The notes: generated from the sequence alone by a model not told the origin. A DNA stretch of 64,000 nt from Mycolicibacterium houstonense (GCF_900078665.2 NZ_LT546210.1:46199-110198); one strand, 5' to 3'; shown: positions 50,402 through 58,688, counted from the stretch's first letter. Numbers and translations are program-made.

Positions 50402-50571
50402 AACTCAACGATAACGGCACGCGGCCGCGCCGCCGAGACCGTTTCACCATCCCGGGCCAGGCGCCGTAGACGCCGCTCGCGAACGCACACCACCTGCAAA
50501 TGCTCAACAGGCTGGTATCGCCGCCAGTACATTGACGATTCACCGCAACGCAGCACCCAGAAGGAGTCCCC

Positions 50572-51267
50572 GTGTCGCTGAAAGAAGACCTGGAGAAATA
50601 TGTTGCGGAAACCCACAAGAACCAGTGGAAAACCCGCGACGGAACCCAGGTCCCAGACACCGACGACCTATCGCTGTCCAACGATGCCGTGAAACTCGAA
50701 GCCACCGTGCTATATGCCGACCTCGGCGGATCGACCCAGATGGTGAAGAACTACGACGACTGGTTCGCGGCCGAAATCTACAAGAACTACCTTTACTGCG
50801 CCGCCCGGATCATCCGATACCAAGGCGGTGTCATCACGGCCTACGACGGGGACCGCATCATGGCCGTCTTCATCGGGGATTCCAAGAACACGAACGCGGC
50901 CAAATGTGGGCTCAGAATCAACTACGCGGTTATCGAAATACTCCGGCCGGCCATCAAGAAGCAATACCCCAACAGCACCTTCAACCTCAAACAACGGGTC
51001 GGGATCGACACCTCAGACTTGTTCATAGCTCGCACCGGAATCAGGGGGAGCAACGATCTCGTATGGGTCGGGAATGCCGCCAACAATGCCGCCAAGATGG
51101 CCGCGCTGTCCACGGACTACCCGACGTACATCAGCGCGGACGTCTACTCCATGCTCAACGACTCATCCAAGTACGGTGGCGACCCCAAGCAGAACATGTG
51201 GACCCCTCTCGGCTCACGTGCACTCGGATACGACATCTACGGATCGACCTATTGGTGGAGCTTCTGA
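50572..51267 (+). CDS. Class III nucleotidyl cyclase, Pycsar (PycC)-like
   Basis: This 231-aa protein is a single class III cyclase domain. Metal-binding Asp50 (VLYADLGGSTQ) and Asp94 (AYDGDRIMAVF) are 44 residues apart, as expected. The C-terminal signature is NDLVWVGNAANNAAKMAAL, with Lys where many adenylate cyclases have the catalytic Arg. Its compact size and the lack of signal, membrane or HAMP segments resemble pyrimidine cyclases of Pycsar anti-phage systems, which make cCMP or cUMP to trigger an effector. The GTG at 50572 follows AAGGAG. No TIR, cyclic-nucleotide-binding or transmembrane effector gene is adjacent. A conventional adenylate cyclase cannot be excluded. Confidence 0.78.
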   Translation: MSLKEDLEKYVAETHKNQWKTRDGTQVPDTDDLSLSNDAVKLEATVLYADLGGSTQMVKNYDDWFAAEIYKNYLYCAARIIRYQGGVITAYDGDRIMAVFIGDSKNTNAAKCGLRINYAVIEILRPAIKKQYPNSTFNLKQRVGIDTSDLFIARTGIRGSNDLVWVGNAANNAAKMAALSTDYPTYISADVYSMLNDSSKYGGDPKQNMWTPLGSRALGYDIYGSTYWWSF

Positions 51268-51360
51268 CGCCGGCTGAGCAGCGGTCCGGTGCCTTGGTTG
51301 GAACGCTGATGCATGAAACGGCGATTGATCGTGCTGGTATGACCCGAATGTCCATCCGGG

Positions 51361-51957
51361 TCAGAGGGCAGTGTCGCCCGATCGGTTGGGCGGATTGATC
51401 CGGTATTGCAGCCAGTTGGCGGCGTTGTCGATGGCCGATCCGTAGCGTGCGTCGACAGTAGTAAGTCTCTCGGCGATCAAGGCCGGGTCTACGAGCCGTT
51501 CTTGGAGGAGGGCGTCGACAAAGTCGCGGTCTTTTGGCCGGAATGCGCAGAGCTTGGCGACACACAGATCCTCTTTGTCCAGGCACCAGCCGATGTATTG
51601 GGGCTGTCCAGACGGCGCGGCGGTGTTGGCGTTTTGGACCTTGACCAGTCGTTCGCGCCAGCGGTCGGGGAGTGCCGCGGTGGTGAGGTCAACGCCGTCG
51701 ATGCTGAACCCGTGGAGCTGCTCGAACGGCGAGAGCTCACCGGCAACGCCAACGATCAGATCGGCCAGTTCCATGGTGACGTTGTTGTCGTCGGTGATGG
51801 GCAGTATGTCGACTTCCATTGAGCGAGTGGCCAGTTCTGGCAGTTCGTATTCCGGGTAGGTGCCGAGGATCGCCTGGGACCCGATCACAATGACCTCGTC
51901 CTGATTGGTGATCTGGCAGGCGGTGCGAATCGCGTGCTCCAACTGATCGCGACGCAT
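51361..51957 (-). CDS. Nucleotidyltransferase-like toxin of a two-gene unit
   Basis: This 198-aa protein has the nucleotidyltransferase start VIVIGSQAILGTYPEYELPE and the acidic pair MEVDILPITD about 20 residues later. The later segment DKEDLCVAKLCAFRPKDRDF is like AbiEii/DUF6036-type proteins. Such enzymes add nucleotides to tRNA or other targets and act as toxins when uncontrolled. The ATG at 51957 overlaps the stop of the HTH gene (TGATG). With the HTH protein it forms an AbiE-like or similar toxin-antitoxin pair; assignment to a defined type is not possible by eye. Confidence 0.72.
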   Translation of the reverse strand: MRRDQLEHAIRTACQITNQDEVIVIGSQAILGTYPEYELPELATRSMEVDILPITDDNNVTMELADLIVGVAGELSPFEQLHGFSIDGVDLTTAALPDRWRERLVKVQNANTAAPSGQPQYIGWCLDKEDLCVAKLCAFRPKDRDFVDALLQERLVDPALIAERLTTVDARYGSAIDNAANWLQYRINPPNRSGDTAL

Positions 51958-52472
51958 CAAACGACCTTCCGGAGGGCTTCACGACGTTCCTCGTCGGGAA
52001 GAAGACCGCCCATGGGTGTGACCTCACGCATCTCGATGTCCTGGCGGTCGAGGCCAGTCAGTGCGCGACGCAATGCGGGCACATCGTTGGTTTCAACGAT
52101 GCGTTCCCAGCGGTCAAGGTTGGCCAGGTGAGGCTGCCCGCGGACCCCGGTTCGCAGCCGTGTGATATTCGCAAGAATCGTTGGCCCCCAATTTGTTAGC
52201 GACACTGGGGTCAGGTGTGTGGCGAGCTGCCGGTGCACTGCCCAGGAGCGATGCTCCGAGCGCGTGAGGTTGGGGTTGACGGCTCGGCGGGTGATTTCGA
52301 GGCGGTAGCCCATGCAGGCGAGGAGGCGAGCCAGTTGGTCATCGCTGCAGTCGATCTTGCCGGCCAGGATCTGGCTGATGCTGGGTTGACGGACTCCGCT
52401 GAGCCGGGCGAGTTCGGATTGGGTCATGCCTGTATCCCTCATGACCTCGTCGAGGACCTCGCGCGCTCGCAT
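51957..52472 (-). CDS. HTH antitoxin-like regulator
   Basis: This 171-aa protein has an N-terminal XRE helix-turn-helix (VMRDTGMTQSELARLSGVRQ, then PSISQILAGKIDCSDDQLAR, about residues 8-50) and a C-terminal part of about 120 residues with no recognised motif. The ATG at 52472 lies 9 bp from a perfect palindrome, which fits autoregulation. It is cotranscribed with the nucleotidyltransferase. Confidence 0.75.
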   Translation of the reverse strand: MRAREVLDEVMRDTGMTQSELARLSGVRQPSISQILAGKIDCSDDQLARLLACMGYRLEITRRAVNPNLTRSEHRSWAVHRQLATHLTPVSLTNWGPTILANITRLRTGVRGQPHLANLDRWERIVETNDVPALRRALTGLDRQDIEMREVTPMGGLLPDEERREALRKVV

Positions 52473-52480
52473 ACTGCGAT

Positions 52481-52499
52481 TATAGCACCCCATGCTATA
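52481..52499. promoter_or_regulatory. Palindromic operator before the HTH/nucleotidyltransferase pair
   Basis: TATAGCA (52481-52487) and TGCTATA (52493-52499) form perfect 7-bp arms around a 5-bp spacer, 9-27 bp upstream of the HTH start. TATA-like sequence in the arms suggests overlap with the -10 region. Confidence 0.65.
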
Positions 52500-52787
52500 T
52501 GCCAGGGCGCTGTGGGGCTCGTCCGATTCAAGTGGATGAGCACCAACATATGGTGATCCGGCGGAACTGGCCGGTTCAGGATTGCTCGACCAGGATCGTG
52601 CTCGACGCGTTTCGGGAATGACCATCCGGACGACGTAATGCGCTGTATCGCTAGCCATTCGAGGCGTAGTCGATCATCCTCAACGACCCGATTTGTCGCG
52701 GGGCAAGGGCGTAAAACGTCACTTGACGGTTTCGTCGATCTGGGCCTGGTTCGACATGCGCGCTCACGCTGTGAATACTTCGAACAT

Positions 52788-53027
52788 ATGAGCGAGTGGA
52801 AGCTGAGGCATACCCGCCGGGGCTGGGTGGAGCCCGGGCCGCCGGAATATTGCCGCAACGGCCATCCGTTGAGGCCCGGTGCCTATCAGGTCGGAAGCCA
52901 GGCGTGCCAGTGCGGGACTATCCATCGGGTATTCCACTGCGACGTATGCGCCGATCGGATGTACCGCCCAGAGCGTGGGCCGGCATGTTCGTTCGTGAAC
53001 TTTGATGGCCGCGCGCCCGACAGCTGA
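52788..53027 (+). CDS. Small Cys-rich protein
   Basis: This 79-aa protein has C-x3-H (CRNGHPL), CQCG and CDVC, six Cys in all with His, suggesting a zinc ribbon. It starts MSEWKLRHTRRGWVEPGPPE. No good ribosome site is visible at 52788. Function unknown; similar short Cys-rich proteins are common on mycobacterial mobile DNA. Confidence 0.55.
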   Translation: MSEWKLRHTRRGWVEPGPPEYCRNGHPLRPGAYQVGSQACQCGTIHRVFHCDVCADRMYRPERGPACSFVNFDGRAPDS

Positions 53028-53239
53028 GCGCTGGCTCCGAAGCGCCGCCTGATCGCTCGGCGGGCCTTGTGTACCTCGCTCTAGATATTTCCGACTCTGG
53101 CAGTTCAGTAAGAACGGGACTTTGAATTACATTGTGCACCAACACATTTCGCCGATAAGCTACGATATGTCAAGTAATCTTGATGCGATGGATAGTGAGT
53201 ATCAGGACAACCTGATGCGTAAGCGGTATCATATTCCCT

Positions 53240-53884
53240 ATGGGATGGGAGTACTACCCCGGCGATGCCGGCGACCACCAGGGCGGAGGATGGCACGAGG
53301 GCTTTCTGGTCGCTGAATTCGACGATGGAAAACGGGCACTGGGGATCAGTGGAACCAGCATTCCCGTCGGGCACCTAGCCGTCGACCAGTACGGCGATGG
53401 ATCGTTCGGGCAGGAAGCAGCTTCTCGGCACGGCGGCGATGGCGCTTTCCATACCCGGCCGGCCGGTGAAGTCATCGGCTGGCGTATCGCGTGCAATTGT
53501 TACAGTGCCGGTGACACGATGCCATCGAAACGATGGTTCAGCCAACAGCTTTGGGTGCGCGTGCCTTCCCCGGTCCAGCACAACCCAGCAGCGTTTCGGA
53601 TCTACGCGGCCGATGACGACATCTACGACGTGGACACGACCGATCCGGCCGCGCACGACGTGTGGTGGAACGAACACATCAACGCCATTGATGCCGCTGC
53701 CGGTATCGAGGCAGCGCTAGCAACAATTCGAGCCGGTGAAGCTCAGCTCGATGAAGCAGTGATTCGAGCACGCGAGAAGCGCCTCTCCTGGGCCAAAATC
53801 GGTGCCGCAGCGGGAATCTCACCACAGGCCGCTCACGAACGCTGGTCCAAACGCTGCATCCCAACAACAAGTATCCAATCCTGA
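53240..53884 (+). CDS. Unknown 214-aa protein with C-terminal HTH-like helix pair
   Basis: The first 140 residues are unrecognised, with many Gly, His and Trp (YYPGDAGDHQGGGWHEGFLV). The last 60 form a helix followed by LSWAKIGAAAGISPQAAHER, a short helix-turn-helix like those of small actinobacterial regulators. It is followed after 13 nt by the next small gene. Function unknown. Confidence 0.65.
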   Translation: MGWEYYPGDAGDHQGGGWHEGFLVAEFDDGKRALGISGTSIPVGHLAVDQYGDGSFGQEAASRHGGDGAFHTRPAGEVIGWRIACNCYSAGDTMPSKRWFSQQLWVRVPSPVQHNPAAFRIYAADDDIYDVDTTDPAAHDVWWNEHINAIDAAAGIEAALATIRAGEAQLDEAVIRAREKRLSWAKIGAAAGISPQAAHERWSKRCIPTTSIQS

Positions 53885-53897
53885 AAGGCCGCGGAAC

Positions 53898-54176
53898 ATG
53901 GCTAAAAGGCCGAAGGCTACTTCCTCACATCACGACAGCGACCTACCCGAGTCTCTCGTGAAGGGAATCGCCGAGCACGCCGCGGCCCGCATATTTCACG
54001 TGACTGACCCTGATGGATGCAGCATTGCGATCGTTGAGGCTTCCGACAATCGCTGCACCATCATCGTCACCGACCCGGAGGGCTCCAGCTCGACAGTTCT
54101 TCTGCCGTTGGGCGACGTCGCGCGAATGAGTGATGCCCTCAGTCGATACTTCCAACGGAGGGCTCCCCTCCTGTGA
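53898..54176 (+). CDS. Unknown 92-aa protein
   Basis: Starts MAKRPKATSSHHDSDLPESL after AAAGGCCGCGGAAC. Contains a repeated strand pattern (ARIFHVTDPDGCSIAIVEAS, CTIIVTDPEGSSSTVLLP) that may be an internal duplication of a DPxG turn. Its stop overlaps the GTG of the next gene. Function unknown. Confidence 0.62.
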   Translation: MAKRPKATSSHHDSDLPESLVKGIAEHAAARIFHVTDPDGCSIAIVEASDNRCTIIVTDPEGSSSTVLLPLGDVARMSDALSRYFQRRAPLL

Positions 54177-54757
54177 CCGAGCGGCTGACAATGAAACCCT
54201 ACGCACGGATCGTCTCGTCGCACCTGACCGAACTCGGTGTGCCGGGAACACTTACCGCACAACTCAATTTCAACGAAGCGGGATCCTGGCCGCCACGGCC
54301 CGGATGCGGGCCGAGCCCGGATCGACTCGCGCTCGCTCGGACGTGGGCGCGCCTGGACCTGGACCAGTGGGTTGCCGAGGCGCCGCAGGTATTCGGTCCG
54401 CACAGGGCCGGTGAGCTCGACCGCCTTTTGGCTGTCGGTGGGGCGCTGCGTCACGCGGGCGAGGGCGCCCAGGTCCTGTGGGCCCTGGATCTCGTCGCCG
54501 CAGAGTGGTGGATCGATCACGACTCCGCCGGCCTTGCAGTCGCCGGGCTGGTGTGCCGAGGGCCGCGTCTACCTGAACATCTCGTCAACGACGTCGATTT
54601 GGCACTCGCAGCCATCGGGTGGGCATTCCCTACTGACATCGGCGCTAACCAACCCTGCTTCATCAACAGAGCCCCGTGCTTTCACACCTTCTGGCGCGAC
54701 GGCAACTCCGTGCTCGAAAACCGCGCGGACAGATGGCCGATCGATTGGGTGGCTTGA
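54173..54757 (+). CDS. Unknown 194-aa protein
   Basis: Coupled to the gene before by a GTGA overlap. Helical with Trp-rich patches (ALARTWARLDLDQWVAEAPQ, LVAAEWWIDHD). No signal, membrane segment or catalytic motif recognised. Confidence 0.6.
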   Translation: MTERLTMKPYARIVSSHLTELGVPGTLTAQLNFNEAGSWPPRPGCGPSPDRLALARTWARLDLDQWVAEAPQVFGPHRAGELDRLLAVGGALRHAGEGAQVLWALDLVAAEWWIDHDSAGLAVAGLVCRGPRLPEHLVNDVDLALAAIGWAFPTDIGANQPCFINRAPCFHTFWRDGNSVLENRADRWPIDWVA

Positions 54758-54759
54758 CC

Positions 54760-54936
54760 ATGGCCGCCGGGTACTGGGTGGTCCGCATCAACCGCGAGAC
54801 CGGTGAAGCGAGCACCGAACCTCTGATCAACGACAGAGACACGGCCTATCAACGCAGCCTCGATCTCGAAACTGCTGAGACCGCAACGACAGTGGTCCCC
54901 CGTCGAACTGCAGCCCGCGGAGAGTTAACACCTTGA
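54760..54936 (+). CDS. Unknown 58-aa protein
   Basis: Short frame starting 2 nt after the previous stop (MAAGYWVVRINRETGEASTE) and ending in an Arg/Thr tail. Supported mainly by tight packing and codon use. Confidence 0.5.
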   Translation: MAAGYWVVRINRETGEASTEPLINDRDTAYQRSLDLETAETATTVVPRRTAARGELTP

Positions 54937-54994
54937 CCAACGACTGCACGCCTGCCGATGCGAGGCGGAAACGACCATTGAAATCAGATGGAAG

Positions 54995-55558
54995 ATGGGA
55001 GCCCAGATGGGTCGAGTGACAGCGTTTCGCCTCAGGCTGACCCCGCGGCAGCGGGAACTGCTCCGCACGTACCTGTGGGTCAATGCCGACAGCGTCTACG
55101 ACGACATCGAGGAGCACGGCGACAAACCTGTAGACGCATCCTCAGGATGGTGGATGATTCTTGACCGGCTACCCGAGGATTGTTGGGATCTGTCATCCGC
55201 TTGGCGACGTGAACTGGCGCGTGCCTTCGACGACCTTGCCAACGACCTGGAGAACGGCGCACTCCCCTACCCACGGTGTGTGGCCGAGGAAGTCGCGCTC
55301 GTGCTAGCCGTGTCCAACGCCCAGGCCGCCCACCTCGACGGCGAATACGGCGACGATGTCGCAGACCTTCCCGAGACCGCTGGAGATGGCGATTGGCTGT
55401 CAGCAACGAACACACTCGTGGGTGACCGGCACATTGACTGGCACATGCCACCCGGTGACACGCCCATCTGGACCGGTGACGTTCCAGATCCAGCGACCTG
55501 GTTCGTCTCCTTCGACGGATTCGAGACACGGCCGGCAGACCGAGGATTCCGACGTTGA
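54995..55558 (+). CDS. Unknown 187-aa acidic protein
   Basis: Starts MGAQMGRVTAFRLRLTPRQR (an ATG four codons later is also possible). The centre is helical and acidic (LARAFDDLANDLENGALPYP). The C-terminus is Trp/Asp-rich (PIWTGDVPDPATWF). No family recognised. Confidence 0.6.
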   Translation: MGAQMGRVTAFRLRLTPRQRELLRTYLWVNADSVYDDIEEHGDKPVDASSGWWMILDRLPEDCWDLSSAWRRELARAFDDLANDLENGALPYPRCVAEEVALVLAVSNAQAAHLDGEYGDDVADLPETAGDGDWLSATNTLVGDRHIDWHMPPGDTPIWTGDVPDPATWFVSFDGFETRPADRGFRR

Positions 55559-55615
55559 TCTGCGTCATCGAGCTGCGGGCGCAGTACGAACGCATCATGC
55601 CCAAGCAGGTGCGAC

Positions 55616-56302
55616 ATGGGTTCTGAATGGGCTGCCCCACTGTCAGCTCTCGCGGCACTCGGAGGAGCCGTCATCGGTGGTGGTCTATCCCTGTTCGGAG
55701 GTGCACTCACCTCGCGCAGACAGTCCGCGGACAAGCGCGCCGAACTGCACCAGCAGGTGGTTGCAAGCTCGCGCGAGTTCGTCATCGCGGAGATCCGGAC
55801 ACTCCTCGTCGCGTTCGATGCATTCCTTCAAGTCCTTCGCGAGGCCGAAGACATAACGGCACAACGTGAAGCAGCGATCGAGAAAGACAGGGTGCGCGAG
55901 GAGGTGGACCGAGCACTGCGCCGCCCGGCGAACGAAATGGAACGTCTTCTCGACAGTATGGACGTGAGCCCGAGATTCCGTAGCCGTCCGGAGTTCGACC
56001 TCCTATTTAAGAAGTGGCGTGAACGAGTGCGCGATGCCCTACCCATGCTGCAGGATGCGGTGAGTTCTGTTGAGATTGCAGTGCCCGCGCAGCTCGCATT
56101 TCACGCCGAGACTTTCCTTCTCAACGCCGAATCACTGGTCAAAAGCTTCGCCCGTGCACAGGGCATGTCCGCCGTGACGGGGGCCGACCTCCCCGAATTC
56201 ACGAGGGCTCGGGCCGCTTTGGTCAGAGAAGTTAGGGTCTGGCTGTTCGCCGACGAATACTTGCAGGCACATCCGGCCCGGTCTACCCGGCGATCGCAGT
56301 GA
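55616..56302 (+). CDS. Unknown 228-aa protein with N-terminal membrane anchor
   Basis: A Gly/Ala-rich membrane helix at residues 7-30 (ALAALGGAVIGGGLSLFGGA) is followed by a long cytosolic helical region (QQVVASSREFVIAEIRTLLV). This layout is frequent in actinobacterial proteins of unknown role. No cyclic-nucleotide-binding or TIR motif is visible, so it does not look like a Pycsar effector. Confidence 0.62.
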   Translation: MGSEWAAPLSALAALGGAVIGGGLSLFGGALTSRRQSADKRAELHQQVVASSREFVIAEIRTLLVAFDAFLQVLREAEDITAQREAAIEKDRVREEVDRALRRPANEMERLLDSMDVSPRFRSRPEFDLLFKKWRERVRDALPMLQDAVSSVEIAVPAQLAFHAETFLLNAESLVKSFARAQGMSAVTGADLPEFTRARAALVREVRVWLFADEYLQAHPARSTRRSQ

Positions 56303-56458
56303 CGAGCGCCGACTCAAATTGAACACATGCGTGCGGCGCAAGCTGTGGCGGCCGGCATCGACTCATCGACTGCAGGGAAGCGTAGTAACCTCTCGCTTTG
56401 CCGCGAATCTGGAGATAGTGCTGGAATTTGATCGAGCGCTCTAGCTACTGTCCAGCTC

Positions 56459-56737
56459 ATGGCCACAGCTACAAGCTCACGTCTCGACGAGGCCGAATCG
56501 TCCTTGCACTCAGCGGAATCTGAGTCGGACCCGTCTCGGCGTTCCCAGTTCGCGCAGGCCGCGCTGGACTCTGCAGCGGAAGTCGCATGGGACTCAAGCG
56601 CTAGCGTCGAAGACCGCGCCAACGCGCGCGCAATCATGCGATCCTCCCTCAAAGTTCGCGTCCAATCTGTCCAGCGCCGCCGCTTCGCCCGAGGGCAGGC
56701 GCGGGGGCTTGATGACCGTGGAGTCGAAATCTCGTGA
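56459..56737 (+). CDS. Unknown 92-aa protein
   Basis: Starts MATATSSRLDEAESSLHSAE. Polar, helical, rich in Ser, Glu and Arg, ending in a basic tail. No clear ribosome site. It lies before the convergent XRE gene. Confidence 0.45.
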   Translation: MATATSSRLDEAESSLHSAESESDPSRRSQFAQAALDSAAEVAWDSSASVEDRANARAIMRSSLKVRVQSVQRRRFARGQARGLDDRGVEIS

Positions 56738-56811
56738 TCGGCTGACCACCGACTGCGGATGAGGGACCTTGCGATTCGCCAGGCGATCTCCGACAACCGA
56801 GTCGCCGACCG

Positions 56812-57072
56812 CTACTGACCCGCTGTGCCTGCAGCAGGAGTAGACGGCGCCAACAGCTCTCCAGGCGCCACCCCAAGTACCTGGGCTATATGAACCAGCA
56901 CGACGGCGGTGGGATTCTTGCGCCCGCCTTCAATGTGGTTCAGATGTGGCCGGCCAATACCCGCTCGCTGCGCGAGCTCAGCTTGTGTCAGACCTGCCTG
57001 CAGACGGTGATCGCGGATGGCAGCACCGAGGGCAGCCAGGATGAGGGAATCATCCCTGGGCATGTCCGTCAC
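56812..57072 (-). CDS. Small XRE-type repressor
   Basis: This 86-aa protein is essentially one XRE domain (ALGAAIRDHRLQAGLTQAEL, then AQRAGIGRPHLNHIEGGRKN) with a short Ala/Pro tail. The GTG at 57072 has GAGGAGGGGCC before it. About 20 bp upstream is GTTGCCCAAAGGCTACA, a near copy of the operator arm upstream of the PP-loop gene, so it likely regulates both. It lies immediately downstream of the PP-loop gene on the same strand. Confidence 0.8.
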   Translation of the reverse strand: MTDMPRDDSLILAALGAAIRDHRLQAGLTQAELAQRAGIGRPHLNHIEGGRKNPTAVVLVHIAQVLGVAPGELLAPSTPAAGTAGQ

Positions 57073-57092
57073 GGCCCCTCCTCTCCAAAGGC

Positions 57093-57109
57093 GTTGCCCA
57101 AAGGCTACA
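57093..57109. promoter_or_regulatory. Operator half-site upstream of the XRE gene
   Basis: GTTGCCCAAAGGCTACA matches the operator arm at 58365-58381 (GTTGCCTATAGGCTACA) at 15 of 17 positions. It lies between the XRE start and the stop of the PP-loop gene. Confidence 0.6.
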
Positions 57110-57133
57110 CCGGGCGTGGTCGCGTGCGAACGT

Positions 57134-58333
57134 TCAGAACAGGACAGCATCAGATGTTGCCTCCTGCCACCATTCTTCGAATCCGGCCCGCTGCTTGTCC
57201 TCGACGACGGCAGGGCAGACGACGAAAAAGTGTTCCAGTCCAGGGTTTTCAGCGGTGCGCTCATGAACGACGTGACGCACGATGTCGTCGCCTCCCACGT
57301 GCGGAACACCAGGCTCTAATGCCAGCGCGGCATTCATCTCTTGGCGCGTTCCGCGCTTCGTCGCCCGCACCGAACGGGCGACGACTCCCCGCCCATCTGG
57401 CCGTTTCGATGACCGCCGGGTCAGCCGCCGGACCTCGTAGATCGCGTGCTCGCATCCGTCGAGCATCGCCTCGAACTGGCTCTCGACGTCCTCGAGATCG
57501 GCCTGGGCGGCGAGCGCCGCCGCGGAGCTCCCCTGGATGAGGGTCTGGCGTTCGTTGAGTCTGCGGGCCACGTCCTCGAGGAACAGGGCTTGCGCACTCT
57601 TGTGTGGTTCCCGACGCCATCTCTCGACGACATCTCGTCGGCCGGCCTCAGTGGCCATCGCGAAGGGGCAGAAGCCGCACGCTGATTTCGACCATCGTCG
57701 ACCGGTGATCTGCGCGATGAGATCCGCGCACTGCGCGCGATCCCAACCCCAATCCTGCAACGGGTACCAGCCGGTGCGCTGGTCGGTATTGAACAGAGCA
57801 TCCTTGACGGCCCTGGACGGTTCGCCGCTTTCGAAACCGAGGACATGGCGATACCTGCGTCCAGCGGTGACCGTGGCGATGACGGGATCCAGGCAGTTTC
57901 CTTTGGCGTGGATCGAGCACAGCCGCGTGCCGCCGATCTGGGGAAGCGTGCCCGCCGAGAGCATTTCATCTTCCAACGTGTATGCGGCACCGTACAGACT
58001 CTGAGGAGCGGTGGAATCCTGCAGAACCGCAACTCCTTCCCCGCGCGCGGTCGTCTTTCGCTGAGACCGGCCTACCTGGATGAAACGAACGCCGCGACGG
58101 CATAGCTCAGGAAGCACGACTTCCTCGACGTCGCGGATCGTCTCATCAAACTCGCCCCCGGTGTCTGCCGAGATGACGATCAGGTCTTGCAGATCGAAGT
58201 CACGGCTTGATGGATCGGTGAACCACCTCAGCAGGATGGCGGTCGAGTCAACTCCCATTCCGTAACTCATCACAACCATTGGGCCGCAGTCGGGTTCGGT
58301 GTCGATGGGAAGTAGATCTTGGTTCGCAATCAT
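57134..58333 (-). CDS. PP-loop ATPase, PAPS-reductase/DndC-like
   Basis: This 399-aa protein has the PP-loop SYGMGVDSTAILL (residues 23-35, variant of SGGxDS), VISADTGGEFDETI (the usual next motif of PAPS reductases) and a Cys-rich region. The latter comprises RLCSIHAKGNC (about 145) and SACGFCPF (about 230), which may hold an iron-sulfur cluster or zinc. The C-terminal 150 residues are helical and unknown. Relatives include sulfate-assimilation enzymes, DndC of DNA phosphorothioation, and phage-encoded homologues. The ATG at 58333 follows ACGGAGAAATCTG. No dndB, D or E genes are near, so phosphorothioation is not supported. Its promoter overlaps a long palindrome shared with the XRE gene. 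Confidence 0.78.
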   Translation of the reverse strand: MIANQDLLPIDTEPDCGPMVVMSYGMGVDSTAILLRWFTDPSSRDFDLQDLIVISADTGGEFDETIRDVEEVVLPELCRRGVRFIQVGRSQRKTTARGEGVAVLQDSTAPQSLYGAAYTLEDEMLSAGTLPQIGGTRLCSIHAKGNCLDPVIATVTAGRRYRHVLGFESGEPSRAVKDALFNTDQRTGWYPLQDWGWDRAQCADLIAQITGRRWSKSACGFCPFAMATEAGRRDVVERWRREPHKSAQALFLEDVARRLNERQTLIQGSSAAALAAQADLEDVESQFEAMLDGCEHAIYEVRRLTRRSSKRPDGRGVVARSVRATKRGTRQEMNAALALEPGVPHVGGDDIVRHVVHERTAENPGLEHFFVVCPAVVEDKQRAGFEEWWQEATSDAVLF

Positions 58334-58363
58334 CAGATTTCTCCGTGCCCTTTCCTCCAAGAA

Positions 58364-58405
58364 TGTTGCCTATAGGCTACATTGTGGTGTAGCCTATAGG
58401 CAACA
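58364..58405. promoter_or_regulatory. 18-bp-arm perfect palindrome between PP-loop gene and 31-aa frame
   Basis: TGTTGCCTATAGGCTACA (58364-58381) and its exact reverse complement TGTAGCCTATAGGCAACA (58388-58405) are separated by 6 bp. Each arm also contains the inner palindrome CCTATAGG. It lies 31 bp upstream of the PP-loop start and 25 bp upstream of the divergent mini-gene, and probably is the main operator for the XRE repressor. Confidence 0.8.
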
Positions 58406-58429
58406 CGTTGAGTTGAGGAGGTTGCCCAG

Positions 58430-58525
58430 ATGCTCGAAATCATGGATTGGTTCTGCGTTATCTGGGGTCAGATTCTGATGTTCACTGTTGTTCCCGCTGA
58501 GGCGAGTTGGCCTGGCTTGGCGTGA
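58430..58525 (+). CDS. Possible 31-aa hydrophobic peptide gene
   Basis: ATG at 58430 is preceded by GAGGAGG at good distance. The product begins MLEIMDWFCVIWGQILMFTV and ends with a Trp-containing tail. It is almost wholly hydrophobic. It is divergent from the PP-loop gene across the palindrome. It may be a small membrane peptide, a leader, or chance. Confidence 0.35.
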   Translation: MLEIMDWFCVIWGQILMFTVVPAEASWPGLA

Positions 58526-58688
58526 TGGGTAACAGGCTGGGCTGCCGGTGTTTCCGGTTAGGGGTTGGTTGGTGCGGTCTGGCTGGCGCGATGGTTCGGG
58601 AGCCCGTCGCTTCGTCGCCGCCATCATGGCGGGCTGCCGTCGGTGACGGGTGCGGTGACTTGTTGGGGGTGGGTGCGGGTGTTGGTTC

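Noticed and set aside
57134..58333. DNA phosphorothioation (Dnd) system
   Set aside because: Only a DndC-like PP-loop protein is present. dndA, B, D and E genes are absent from the neighbourhood.
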